NCBI RefSeq assembly: GCF_037975245.1
Contig: NC_092579.1
Location: 22,390,666-22,454,665 of the forward strand
DNA: 64,000 bases
Direction of reading: 5' to 3'
Origin: Apostichopus japonicus
Taxonomy: Eukaryota; Echinodermata; Holothuroidea; Aspidochirotida; Stichopodidae
Part shown: positions 14,056 through 25,863 of the stretch, piece after piece
How the letters are laid out: every line of letters begins with the position of its first letter
How positions within the stretch are numbered: position 1 is the stretch's first letter
The notes under the pieces: generated by a model
Told to the model about the DNA's origin: nothing
Seen by the model: the letters and a program-made list of their open reading frames with translations, nothing else
The model's database searches: none
Program-made: the position numbers and the translations under genes

Positions 14056-16900
14056 TGGCCTCATCAGCGTTTGTATAGTGCGACAATAAGTTTTTCGAAG
14101 TCATTCTAGGCTAGGGTCTGCATTTCTAACACAACCCCTCTTCCCCCCTCCCCCAAACCCTGACGTCTGTCTATATTGTCCTCTTTTCTTTTTTTAAGTT
14201 TCATTCCTTTTTTTTGAATATGCCCTCTTCCTCATAAAAGCTTCCACAAGATACCGATGTTAACAACCCATTGTTACATTTGCTTTCTTTTTTTTATATT
14301 TGGGAGAGGGGGTGTGGGGGGGGGGGGAAGGGTGAGGGTCTGTAATCTTGCTTGATCATTAAACTATTTCAAAAGAAAATAAAATTAAACAAATAACATG
14401 TAATATGCAGAGAGTTGACTGTATTCTATTCTATGGGTACAGACCAACTGTGTAGTATTAGAAGTCAATGTTTTAACATCCTGGGAAAATGGGGAGAGTT
14501 TGTCACATCCATCAGCAGGTCACAAGTTAAGTCTAAGCGGTGGCAGAACACAGAAATAGCCATAAAAGACGATAAAAGCTGCAAAGAGCATTCAAGAAGA
14601 ATTAAAAAATTATTTTTAAATATCGCTGAAAGGACAGCGGTGAGTGTTCCCGTCACTCGTCGCTGAAACTCGTAAGACTAAAAAATAAGGACGTGAAAGT
14701 AAATTGTCAGTGCGAACAGTAATATTGTTGCATCTGTGTTATAGCTTTTGCAACAAAGTTGGTTACCGTATTGTTGAATAAGGAAGCTAGTGGCTGACAC
14801 TGTCTCGCACCATATATATTGAAATGTGATTTACTTTTCACATACTGTTTGCTGTTTTCAGCTGAGATGAAGTGCAAAGGTCAGTTGTCATTTCACATCC
14901 CCCCCCCGCTACCCCAGTGCTTGTCACAGCAGATCGAGAACTTTATTAACTTTTTTAATTACCTTCTGAAAACGGGTGGTTCCGTCTGCAATGAAAGTTC
15001 CCCACGTTAGGGTCCTCGCTGATGCATTCGAGCACAAAAAAAAATTGTCGTTTTAACCGTTGCATAAATGTCAAAACGGAGCAAATTATTTGATTTTCTT
15101 TACTACTTTTAACAATATAACAAGCAGCCTCTAATAATTCCCGTACACTGTACCTTATATATCCTTCCCAACCAACCGAAACTTTCATATCCTAACGCAG
15201 GAAGTTATGATTGAAAATTGGAGCCTAGGCTTGACAAAAAAAAAAATAGAAATGCTATCTGGAAGCTGTGTCTTCACAAGAACTTACCAGCACATTTACC
15301 TTGCCCTACCCCTCTTCTTTTGTTTGTGGCAGGGAGATAAACTTCATCATCTCTTCCATCCCATAAAAATCTGCAAGACTTGAAAACTAGAGTGATTGGA
15401 CATCAATTGAAGTGAAATGAGGCTAGAGTTATAAAATTATTAAAAGGAAATACATTTGAACCAGCTGCTTTAAGCTGACTTATTTCCTGGCTTAAAGCAC
15501 GTACATTTTTAAAGGTTTTTTTTTTCTCTTCTTCGTCTCGAGGAAGTTATTTTTTCGGGGGCTGAAAAGGTGGCTAATATCCCAAACTTCAAACTACCTT
15601 TTCCTTAAAGTGTCCATTTTTCCTTCCCTTTTCTTAACATTTCTTAACATTTCTATGTATCAGGCTATCAGTTAATCGTATCAATTATGCACTTTTTATT
15701 TTTTTCATGTAAAATTTTTTTTCATGTAAAATGGTAAGTTTTTCCCTCCCCCCCCCATTTGTTTTTTTGTTTTTTGTTTTGTTTTTTGGAATATTACTTT
15801 ATACTTTCTGTACATATCTTCTATGGTAATTTTGACAGGTTATGGTAAAATTTAAATTAGAGAACAGGGACTTTGGGCTGGGGGGTCTTAAGGGATCTTT
15901 CCCCTGGTCTTATTTTTCTTGGCTGTAAATAATTATACGAACTAAACGTACATCATGGGTTTCCTCAAACTTGGAACATTGTTTCATACTACAAGGGTAA
16001 TGTTATGACCTGTGAGGTCACAAGTGCTACTTAAATATTCACTGAGGCATTGAATATGCATCAACAGGGCAAGAATGGTATCCCAGCCAAATGAACTTTG
16101 GAAATATGTCAGAATAAATGTTTACATTTTAATGTAAACACTTTTGAAAAGAATCTTTGGAAGGTTCTTAATGACAGTGGGTGCCAGATTTTTTTTTTTA
16201 AGACTTTAGAAAAGCAGGGGTGGTATTTCATCATAGGGTGGATGAAGGGGGTGGGGGGATTAGTAGGGTACGGGATGGTGATGAGAGAATTATGAAAGGA
16301 AATTATGCAATCTGACGATTTGTGATTACTTGATGTTGGCACTGTTCAGAATCACTTCAACAAATTGTAGATGCTCCAAATATGACATCAGTCACTGTCC
16401 CCACCCCTAACCACCCCTCCTCCCCCTTTTCACCATGTGGTACCATTGTTTTGATGACCAAATCCTGATGGTACATTGTAACCTTCCTGGTTTCTTTTTT
16501 AGTCACACAATTGCCTTCCAATTGTTAAACATCCATATCATTCCATGTGTGTAACTTTTTAGACATTTTTTCTGGGTTTCTCGTTCGTCAAACTTGAAGA
16601 ATTCAAAATGGGCACTGTGTTGTTGGTTGTTTTTTTTTTTTCTTTTATTACGATTATTTCTTTTTATTATTATCGTTATTATTATAGTTACGATATATTT
16701 ATATATATATCTTAAAATATATATATCTTGGTGCTTGGATTAAAAATCACTGTGCATTTATTTGAAAATGGAAAATATTGTGTGTCGAAGATTGAGAATT
16801 TGGATCACTAAGGAGTTACATTTTTCACTTGCGTTTATAAAGCAGTTTACACTGCGAACCGGTAAATACCTTTGTAAAATAAACTAACGAACTTTCAGGG
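14056..16900 (+). other. Probable Rac 3'UTR
   Basis: Directly follows the Rac stop codon. No coding exon was recognised. Candidate polyadenylation signals AATAAA occur at 14378-14383 and 16878-16883, so the 3'UTR is either about 0.35 or 2.8 kb. The stretch is T-rich, with a G-run at about 14318-14328, a C-run at about 15749-15757, T-runs at about 15763-15788 and 16630-16642, and TA-rich DNA at about 16692-16728. Rac 3'UTRs in animals are often long, so the distal signal is plausible. Confidence 0.45.
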
Positions 16901-16962
16901 CATTTGTCTGATGACAAAAGGATTTTGTCTCATTAAAGGACAATAGCTCTTGCATGATTAGA

Positions 16963-17130
16963 TGGTAACATTACCTACAGTATCAATGTTACCTATAAAC
17001 AAATGGAAAAGGTTACCTGAATGAAAACATCGACTGCAGTGTATGCAAATATTTCCAATATGGAAACATTACCTCTACGGAAATAGTGCCTGTATGGAAA
17101 CATTACCTACATATGGAAACGTTACCTAGT
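16963..17130. repeat. Degenerate tandem repeat of GGAAACATTACCT units
   Basis: At least seven spaced variants of the word ATGGAAACATTACCTAC occur in 170 bp (for example near 16965, 16988, 17006, 17060, 17095 and 17115), with spacing of about 18-40 bp. They have diverged too far for a simple microsatellite, so this is an old minisatellite. Confidence 0.7.
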
Positions 17131-18423
17131 ACACAAATAAATTCAAGAGTGAAACAGAGGGGCAACCGTTTTAAAGTGAAAGTCCTCTAGAGAAATTAAT
17201 ACCTCCAGCCAGCTTTGAGAGAATCCTCTGAGACTCGCAGCTTGAAACTGGTCCCCCCTCCCCCCCCCCTCCCCCAGTCCCCATTTTTTCCCATCCTTTC
17301 TAGCAGTGATCAGTGATCTCAATTTTCTACGCAACATTTTGATCGATCAAATGAGAATGTTTTGATACAACTGATGTTTGTTTACTTATTTTTTGTTTAC
17401 AATAATGTCCAGAGGAATAACTGACAAAGCTCCAACTTTGTCCATTTAAAAAATACAGTATCCATGTGTAGATGTATGATATTCTTGTGTGTCATTATTT
17501 TGCCTTCAAGGGAAAAACGGGGGGTGGAGGAGGGGGGTGGGGTGGAGGAGGGGGGTGGGGTGGAGGAGGGGGTGGGGAATGTAAAAGTGAGTTGAACTTG
17601 AAGCAAAGAAAATATCATAGCTGTACACTGACCACAAAACGTCTCGCTTTTTTTGCTGAAATGTTGACTTATTGTTTTGACTTTCTTTGTTAATTATTAT
17701 TATTTACCGGAAGGAGATGTTAAGTTGACAATATACCAGGAAATGTGATACATTTGTATTATATCACAACTTTTATGTCAGAAAATAGTCGTATGTTGAT
17801 CAAAAATGAAAAAAAAAACATTTATTTTTATTTTTGTATAATATGATATCACATGTGTTTGCTCAAAGTTCACCTTAAGTGTATCAATCTCTAAAAGCAG
17901 CTTTTAGGAATTGAATACAGATTCACACCGGAATGCTTAGTTGCCTCCTTCATCAGTCAAAAATAAATTTTACTGCTGGACGGTGCTTTTAATATATAAT
18001 ATCAGATTTTCTTTCGATCCAGAGTAGAAAACATTGGGGAAGGGCGTAGGGGGGCACAGGTTGTGTTGTAACTCTCCCCCCCCTCCCCTCCATAGTTGAA
18101 GATTGTACGTTATTGACTGTATATGTAAGGTGCATCAATTGACTGGAACGCAAATTCTCATTTTCCAAAGCTGTCCCACGAATTGGGTGAGCTCCTTATG
18201 TTGTAGAATAACTACAGGAGAAATCTTGTTACCTTATAAAATCAGTTCATATACGAAGCAGTGACCATGGTCGCTTTGGTTGCTATAGAAGCTACACCGT
18301 AAAGTACTGCTATTATATGATTAAAAAAATAAAATAGAAAAGACAAAAAAGTTAATGTACTCTGTGAGGGGGTGAACATAACTTGAACATTGAATGAGGC
18401 TGTGACTTCTTTTTTAGTGGAGT
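17131..18423. other. Gene-free stretch with G/C-rich tracts
   Basis: Contains a C-rich tract at about 17249-17277, a G-rich minisatellite at 17519-17577 built from GGGGTGGAGGAGG words with several runs of three or more G (guanine-quadruplex capable by rule), and a further C-run at about 18076-18088. No gene was recognised. Confidence 0.5.
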
Positions 18424-18535
18424 GGGGTGGCATTTATACATAAGTCTAAGCTTATTTTGTGGGATGGGTGAAGGGGGGAGGGGTGGCATTTGTATATAAG
18501 TCTAAGCTTGTTTTGTGGAATGGGGGAGGGGGTTT
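18424..18535. repeat. 56-bp tandem duplication
   Basis: Two near-identical copies at 18424-18479 and 18480-18535. Each begins GGGGTGGCATTT, contains AAGTCTAAGCTT and ends in a G-rich stretch. They differ at a few positions (for example TATACATAAG versus TATATAAG). Confidence 0.88.
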
Positions 18536-19812
18536 AGCCATGACTGTCTTATCGAGGTAGATTAGAGCTTAAACCAAAGCTTGGTCGAGTTATGACTTAT
18601 ATTAATATTGTAGTAAAGCTAAGAGGCCCTCAGCAGTCTCACGGTCCTTCAAAACGGCGAACAATATTCATTGTTTGTGTATAGCGCCACCAATCCAACA
18701 GACAGCCCGTGAACACCAGCCATACCAAAGAAAACTGATCCTCCCTACTACATCTTGGCATCTTCTGACAAGACTTCAGTAAAATATACAGTAGTTACGT
18801 CACGAAGACAATAATCCACTTCTCTTTGGAACCAATTCCATTATTCTCCGGTATTTAAATACATTAAGCTGATTATTGTGTGTTGCTATAACACGCATAT
18901 ATTATCTCTCACATGGTTCTTCACGGCAACCGGCGGGTGTGGAGATCCATGCAAACGTATCAGTTCTCAAAACGAAGACATTTTTCTTTTATTAAATATT
19001 TTTCAGTTTCCTGTTTAAGCAAGTCATATTTATGGAAACGGGGGGTGGGAGGGGGGTGAGCTGTTTCAAGCTGTGAGTCTCACGTGAGGATTCTCTCAAA
19101 AGCTGACCAATTGTTCGAATGGAAATCAATTCGATATCAAACCGTATTTAGAACTTCCTGGATATGTGTCCATTGTGTCATTACTGATCGGTGTCAGACA
19201 ACACTAAGTTAAGTTCACCGAAACAGAAGCCAATGCTGGATTAAGACCCTTTTGGGCTCTCGAAAGTACCATATGCCCCCTCCCCCGACACACACACAAA
19301 CACCTTTAAGAGTTCACGGAAAGCACAGGCATGACCTTGGGGATCCCTCAGTTAACGTTGGAGGCATTTTAGATGCTCGCTTTTTCTGCTTATTAGATAA
19401 CCTGGTACTAGAATTAACCATAACTTGAGTTTAATTTTGAATTTTGCAATTTCGATGATCACGGATCAACTTATAAATTTGACACTTTTTGATATTGAAA
19501 ACATTTTTTTGTTATATTCTAAAATAAGTGGCAACATTTTCAAGGCTATAAATGCAAGAATGTGCACGACTAGTTTTGTTCCATGTTGCATGTTAGGTAG
19601 CATGGGTTACACCCCTCCCCCACCCCTTCCCCTGGCACTACTACTTCCTGAGCTTGTTTAGTATCTGTGTAAGTAAGAGACATAGTAAGACGGTGATCTA
19701 CCCAAGAGAGATTAAATACGAACAAATTTCACATAAAACCGTTGAACGTTTATATCAAGCTCTGTGGGTTGATTTGTAAAGTGCGCCATCTAAAGTTAAA
19801 AAGTAAGTTATA
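18536..19812. other. Gene-free stretch
   Basis: No coding or RNA gene was recognised. A G-rich run lies at about 19039-19057. The stretch is otherwise unique-looking and has only short non-conserved frames. Confidence 0.4.
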
Positions 19813-19820
19813 CTGAAAAG

Positions 19821-20186
19821 CAGTGGCGTAGGAAGGTACTTTTGAGTGGGGGGCTGAAGACTGATGGCCGGCCTGGGGGAGGGGTCTAAGGGGAGGGGGT
19901 GTCCCCCTCCCCATTGGAATTTTTTGCATTTCCAGGTAGCCTCAGATGCAATTTGGTGCAATATAGCACACTTCAACACCCACTCCATTTTGTAAACTTA
20001 ATTTTGTATTTTCACCAGGCCTTAGATGCAATTTGGTGCTCCAAATGAGATTTTTTTTCTCATTTGGAAATGAAAAAGGGGTTTTCTGACTTGCGAAGCG
20101 GGGGGGCGGAATGATACTTCCGCCCCTCCACATTTTTCACTGGGGGGGCTGGCGCCCCCCCAGCCCCCCCGGTTCCTACGCCCTTG
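19821..20186. mobile_element. hAT-like MITE (366 bp) with 8-bp TSD
   Basis: Begins CAGTGGCGTAGGAA and ends TTCCTACGCCCTTG, whose complement is CAAGGGCGTAGGAA, giving terminal inverted repeats of about 14 bp with two mismatches. It is flanked by identical CTGAAAAG at 19813-19820 and 20187-20194. An 8-bp duplication fitting nTnnnnAn together with CA(G/A)(T/G)G-type termini is the hallmark of the hAT superfamily. The interior has no transposase frame and contains C- and G-rich blocks and two copies of the word AGATGCAATTTGGTGC (near 19947 and 20026). It is a non-autonomous element mobilised in trans. Confidence 0.88.
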
Positions 20187-20194
20187 CTGAAAAG

Positions 20195-21179
20195 GAATGT
20201 ATACTTCATAATGTGGAAGAAGCATAATTTGTTTTTTACAATAAAACATTCAAACTAGTGATACAGCCTCTGGAAGTCACTTATATAAATTCTCAACGTT
20301 AGAACAGTTTGAAGCTTTAATAAGAAAAGACCTATCGATTTGTGTAGATATCTCCTTTGGAAATTACAATGGCGTATTTTGGACACCCCAGAGTTATTGT
20401 TTCCGTTAATATATATACACTGATGTAATATTCGTATATGGACAGTCGGCAGCTTTAAACGGTGAATCAAATATATTAAAAATAAACCCGACTATGTTTA
20501 ACACCCCCTGCATGCAAGAGTCAATAAAGAGTAATTAGACAAACACGGTTTCACTTCCCGACCTGTGTTCCGTTCTACCAGCGGGTAGGATAGCTATATG
20601 TCATTGGTTCGAATCCCGTATTTACCAAGGACGTGATTCAAGTTTTACTCGACGAGCGCGGTTGTCGGCTGGTAATATTCTGCTGCGCACGAAAATCATT
20701 TGATCAAATACTGTTTGTTATGGCACATAGCCTAGGGCCTACATCTCTGTGAATGCTGTCTCAAAGTGTCCACATTTTGTTCAAAATAGGATTCGTAATG
20801 AAATAGTAGAAACTCCCCCCCCCCACACACCCCATTTCTACAATAGTTTCTCTCTACACCTCCATCTCTTCCCACCCAATATCGCTAAATTACACATTTT
20901 TTATGCAGGAGTCCCGTCACAAGGTTGAGATTGTCGAGGAGTCCTTCAAATGTCTCATGGTATTGAAATGTGTGGAAAACATTGCTGTGAAACTTATTGA
21001 TTGAAGGCAAATGACTTCCTACCAAAATAAATAAATATATAACTGTATAAACTAAACCGATAACAAAAAACAATAAGAGTTATAACGCTAGTGGTTCTGT
21101 GGTGTCATATCTTTTACACTTGCTAAAACAGTTAGCCTAACCCTGTATTTACGTGAAGAAACATCATAGCATATGTGGT
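20195..21179. other. Gene-free stretch with isolated tRNA B-box-like word
   Basis: GGTTCGAATCC near 20615 matches the Pol III B box, but the flanking T-stem pairs poorly and no A box is evident, so no tRNA is called. A C-run lies at about 20815-20824. No gene was seen. Confidence 0.4.
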
Positions 21180-21187
21180 TTCTAAAC

Positions 21188-21519
21188 CAGGAGTTCCCTA
21201 ACTGGGGTGCATGGGCCCACAGGGGGTGCGTGAGTCCATTCCAGGGGGTTCGTGAGACGTTTCTGATAGTCAAACTTGACGAGTACTTTTTGTTGAACTA
21301 AAATCTGATATATCATATAATTTAGTACAAAAGTCGTACCTATCGACAAACTATTCAATATTACACTATGAACTTGATCTTTTACGAAGCACTGTTATGC
21401 GTATTTTAGTAAAATAATTACTCAGATCGTGTCTCAAAAAGTTGGGGGTTCGTGGACAACTCTGACATCCACAGGGGTTCGTGGTGGGGGGGGGGAGGGG
21501 GTAAAGTTAGGAAACCCTG
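21188..21519. mobile_element. hAT-like MITE (332 bp) with 8-bp TSD
   Basis: Starts CAGGAGTTCCCTAACTGG and ends with the complement of CAGGGTTTCCTAACTTTA. It is flanked on both sides by TTCTAAAC (21180-21187 and 21520-21527), an 8-bp duplication fitting the hAT consensus nTnnnnAn. The interior has repeated GGGGTTCGTG-type words (near 21245, 21448 and 21474) and no transposase. It is probably an internally deleted hAT element. Confidence 0.87.
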
Positions 21520-21527
21520 TTCTAAAC

Positions 21528-24500
21528 GGACGAAGAACAACTTTTCGATACTATATGAGAAAGTTGTCATTCATTAGAAGATAAGATTCCTAACAATATT
21601 TCTCGTTTATAGAAAGGAAATTGCTAAATATAGTCTCAGGTTTATAATCCTTGACTTTCTCGGATAAGTTAAGGATAAGTTAACTTGTTCCCTGGTTGTT
21701 TAAGATTTCTTGCATAACTTGACAGAAATTACAATCACTTGATATGCGCTCACAGAAGGTGGCATACATGCATTCTACTACATCAATCCGCCCGAGTATT
21801 TCTCCAGTTCGGGAGAGGACAGAGCAGCACTACAGGAGATATATTTTTCACACTGGACCTGGTTTATATGGCTTGGATGTCTGATTACAAATGGATGTAG
21901 CCTACATGTGGTGCAAAAAACGTGGAGAAATTTAGGCAATTTTTAGACCACTGTAAGTCCTTCCAAGAACCACGTACGAAAAGTGTCTACTGGTGAGTAA
22001 AGCGGCTTGTTTACAAGTGGCGAAAATGTTGAGCTCTCATACTACAAATCATGTACATGGTTAAAAATGATCGGTGTATTTCTCCGCCTTTCTCCCCTCC
22101 CATTGTTTTATTTATTTTTCTCTTTTGTTAATATGTTTGTTAACCTGTTTATTCATCTGTTTGTTAATCTAACACACTAAGATTCCCAAAAATAACCCAT
22201 TTCGTTTAAAGCCAATAGCTGTCTGCATGCACTGTAAGTGAATTATATACGTTAGGGTCAGTGCCAGCCTATACCTAAAGCAAAACCAAAAAACGAAAAC
22301 ACAAAAAAACACAAAAAACGTGAAGCTCTGACCAGCTTATACGATGATCTTTTGTCACATAAAACTGTTACACTCCATTAAGGAGATAAATCCTGACTGT
22401 CTTTAAGCCAATATCAAGTGGCTTTGGTTCGACGCAAAGCTAAGTAAAGGGGCCGTGCATTGTCCATCGTATTGTGTGTAACAATCCATGTGGACCGCGC
22501 AATAACAACAACCATTGACACAGAAGGACAATTCCCGCCTTTTGATGTAACTAGGTTGTCCCTTATGATTGTGTGAAGAAGTCAGACGGTAGTGAAAATG
22601 TAAGAGGAATCATACAGGAGTCTCCTGAATAGGGCTAATTTAACTTGTATGGCTAAAGTCATCTCGTCCGTGACGAGTTTCGTATAACAACCCTCTAATC
22701 CTGTTATACGCTTCCTGCGTTACATCTTTAAGTTGACCAGAATGAGACTAATCAATATGCTGTACATTCTTTGCCTATTATATAACAATTCATTTGGAAA
22801 AGACAGAAATCACACCTTCAATTGCTTATCTATCCCATTAGTATACTTTGTAGGTAAATGCATGCTAATGAAGCTGGTAAGATGGCATCCGAGCGAGACC
22901 TTCGTGAGGGCCTGATAAGAAAAACGAAAACGAAGGAGAGAGAGGGGGGGGGGGGGGAGGGGGAGAATCAGACACGATAAAGAATGTGAAATAGTGCAAG
23001 TTTTAGATAAGTTTGGAGGATCTATGCCCGTTGTTTTATCTTACGCCAACTGACCTATACATACCAATACCATTCGAGTGAATTTATAGGATCCGGGATG
23101 TTCACACGAAATAGTTATATGACGTAGCCTATATTTCGAATGACTGGTTGAACTAAGAGGGACGGGAGGGGGGGGTGGTCATGTACCGTAGTCCTCGAAG
23201 CTATGTTTTCGAAAGACATATTCAATAGACTGGATTGAAAGCTGTATCCAGTGGAGGCACCAGCATTTGCAGAAGGTGGGGGGGGGGAGGGGTGGAGGAG
23301 TAGATGGTTACAAATGTTCGGAGAAGCCCGAGCATGAGTGTCCATTGCCGTATTTGATGTTAGCATATTTCAGGACAATACTAATGACCTTTGAACTCAA
23401 TTTTCTCTAACATAGCAAGATCAGTGTTGTAATAATGTTCGCATCATCCGTTGCATTTATATAGACATACTGACACAACCAATCACCAAGGTTACCAGAC
23501 AAGGGTAAATCCGTGCACTACAGTTTATTCCTTGACTAGACTAAAGCAGGCTAAATATTGTTTCAATGTTGCCATGACTACAGGTCACTAAATCATGCTA
23601 CATTTTATTTTCTCTCAAATATTCAGTGTTTGAACTTCAAAGTGAATCCTCTTGATTCTTATTATTAGTACCCTCTACCCCCCCCCCTCCCGACCACCCC
23701 TGCACCTCACCCTCCAAAACGAATAAATGCGACGCAATATATCACTTACAACAAGCTACGGTATCAGTTTTCTGTATAGTCTGTTATATCAGGGAGTTCC
23801 ATAACAACTCCCTGGTTATATTACCTCTACCTATACCTACACTGCCCGTACCTTGTTAATTCAGCGCCTTATGTATTCTAGCTAGTAATACGCTAAAACG
23901 GTCAGCTGGTTGTCATCGATTCTTGTTTAGCAGTCTGCACATCAGACAATCAAATTTTCTCAATGGGACGAACCGCTGTAGTCGTCGTCGAGTGATAATC
24001 ACTCGAGGTTAGCTATCCTGCACTATAGAGACATATTATATACTTGGAAAAATCAAAACCATGGAAGAAGTCATATATACTGAATAATTCTACTTGGAAG
24101 AACTTCCCGCAATCACTGTGACTGGTAAGTTGCTTTCAGCCTTCAGGCTGTAGGCTACATATCTTTTCTCTCTGTGTCAGTTAGGTTGTTTGTATTTCTT
24201 TTATCAACTTTTCTATATTGTGACAACAGTTTACGCAGTTTATGTAAGTTAAGTATTATTCTTATATACATATATATATTTATATACAGCCAATGCCTTA
24301 GACTTAAACGCATTTGCTCCCACCCAGGTGATTATGAACACCGGGTATCCATTTTTAACTGGTTATTTCTTGAACGTCGGATACCCCTTGACTTAATTAG
24401 ACAGGGTATTCCCAGGACCTTCAAGTTGAAACCGTGAGGACTTAATGTCCAAATGTCCTAACACACGCATTCCGTATGTTACCAAATTACAACCCCCTCA

Positions 24501-25334
24501 TCAAATCCTTGTGATGAGCTCTATCAAACAGGAATTTGCGTATTCCGAGACGACCAGTCTGTAGGATATTGTTAAGGTACACCCCCCCCCCATGCTATAT
24601 ATAGATATATATATTTATTCAAGTACACGTATGCGTTAATCAATATATTCTGACATACAACATCTAAGGCCTATACAAATAAACAAACGTTTCCCCTTTC
24701 GTTGGTAATGTTTTGGTTAGAGGCCTACATTATTTTTCGATGCAGATCGATTACTAATGATAGAGTAAAAAGGGCTCAAATTTTCCAATCTATTTTTGAT
24801 TGTGTTACATACTAATCTGTCTGTGTAGAAGATCCTGCCATAATTTGACGACAAAACTCAAGATAGTTGATGCATTGAACGTTCCGTCAGCCAATGACTA
24901 AATAGTATCGACATGAACTCAATGGTTAAAGGTTAGCATAGGTTAGGGATTAATAATAATATAAATAACATTAATTTCACTAATTTAAAATGAGTAAGGG
25001 ATGTGAAGTGTCGTTCTCAAAACAATTTGAGAACGGCAATACAACGACTGTTTTAGATTGTATACAAATACAAATCACCCCTACTTAATAGTGGAATATT
25101 CTAGTAGGAATAGGAACTCACTACAAATCTGGACAATGGTACAGCCATAGGCCCAATACCTATAAAATGCTGGAAACGAATATTGTCTTTGATATCATCG
25201 CGTATTACCTAATGAGGTTGGGAAAGGAATCCAGTCTAAATCGGTCAACCATTCATCGTTCTTTTGGTGAACTTAATTGTTTACCTAACGACACGCAAAA
25301 ACTGTACTTGCATATGTGTTAAACATAAGATGTT
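21528..25334. other. Gene-free stretch with MITE-end relic
   Basis: Near 21760-21805 the words GGTGGCATAC, ACATCAATCCG and TATTTCTCC occur in the order expected from the complement of the right end of the TTAA-flanked MITE at 63359-63826, so this is a diverged relic in opposite orientation. An A-rich tract lies at about 22281-22320, G-runs at about 22947-22960 and 23278-23288, and a C-run at about 23679-23690. No gene was recognised. Confidence 0.45.
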
Positions 25335-25452
25335 TACCACCCCTCCCATCCCATCCCCACCTACCCTACCCTCCCATCCCATCCCACCTACCCTCCCATC
25401 CCCACTTACCCCCCCCCCCCCTCCCTCCCCTCCGTCATTACCCTCTCCCTCC
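25335..25452. repeat. Polypyrimidine minisatellite (CCCATCC/ACCTACC)
   Basis: About 118 bp of CCCATCC and CACCTACCCTCC words with a poly-C run near 25409-25420. The Pro/Ser/Leu-rich frame over it is a composition artefact. Confidence 0.88.
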
Positions 25453-25830
25453 ATCTCGCACTTCCCCGTCTTGTTTATCCTCGAATCTTTTATGATGATA
25501 ACGCAGTCCCTTTAACAATATAAACCAAAGTTAACAGTACTTCAATGCAAGAAAACAAAATATATGATCTGATAAGGTTATAAAACATGATAAATGTTCA
25601 TAGTGTATTGTTATAGAGCGTCAATTGATCAATTTGTTGCACCTTCAAAGGTCAACGATAGCACGGTTCGTGCCGAAACATCTTTTGTCTAACATGTTAT
25701 TGTAATGTTTTGTCTTAGAACTAGCCATGTGTCGTTGTAAATAATATTAGTGTGATAATTCAGGTTGTGTACACCTCATGGTAGAGATGTTACATACTTT
25801 TAATAGAATGTGTAAAAGTAAGTTGGCCTT

Positions 25831-25863
25831 ACGTTTCGATCCTAGCAGGATCTTCTTCAAAGG
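25831..25863 (-). other. Hammerhead-like core, possible Penelope-type relic
   Basis: Read on the minus strand, the sequence gives GAAGAA, then a hairpin with a perfect 6-bp stem and 3-nt loop (GATCCT/AGGATC, 25838-25852), then CGAAAC. This resembles a hammerhead ribozyme layout (CUGAnGA - stem II - GAAA) with the U of CUGAUGA replaced by A. Penelope-like retroelements are known to carry hammerhead motifs in their terminal repeats. No reverse transcriptase is present nearby. The assignment is a pattern resemblance; the altered core would probably not cleave efficiently. Confidence 0.4.

Noticed and set aside
20580-20640. Possible tRNA with B box GGTTCGAATCC
   Set aside because: T-stem pairs poorly and there is no A box, anticodon arm or acceptor stem.
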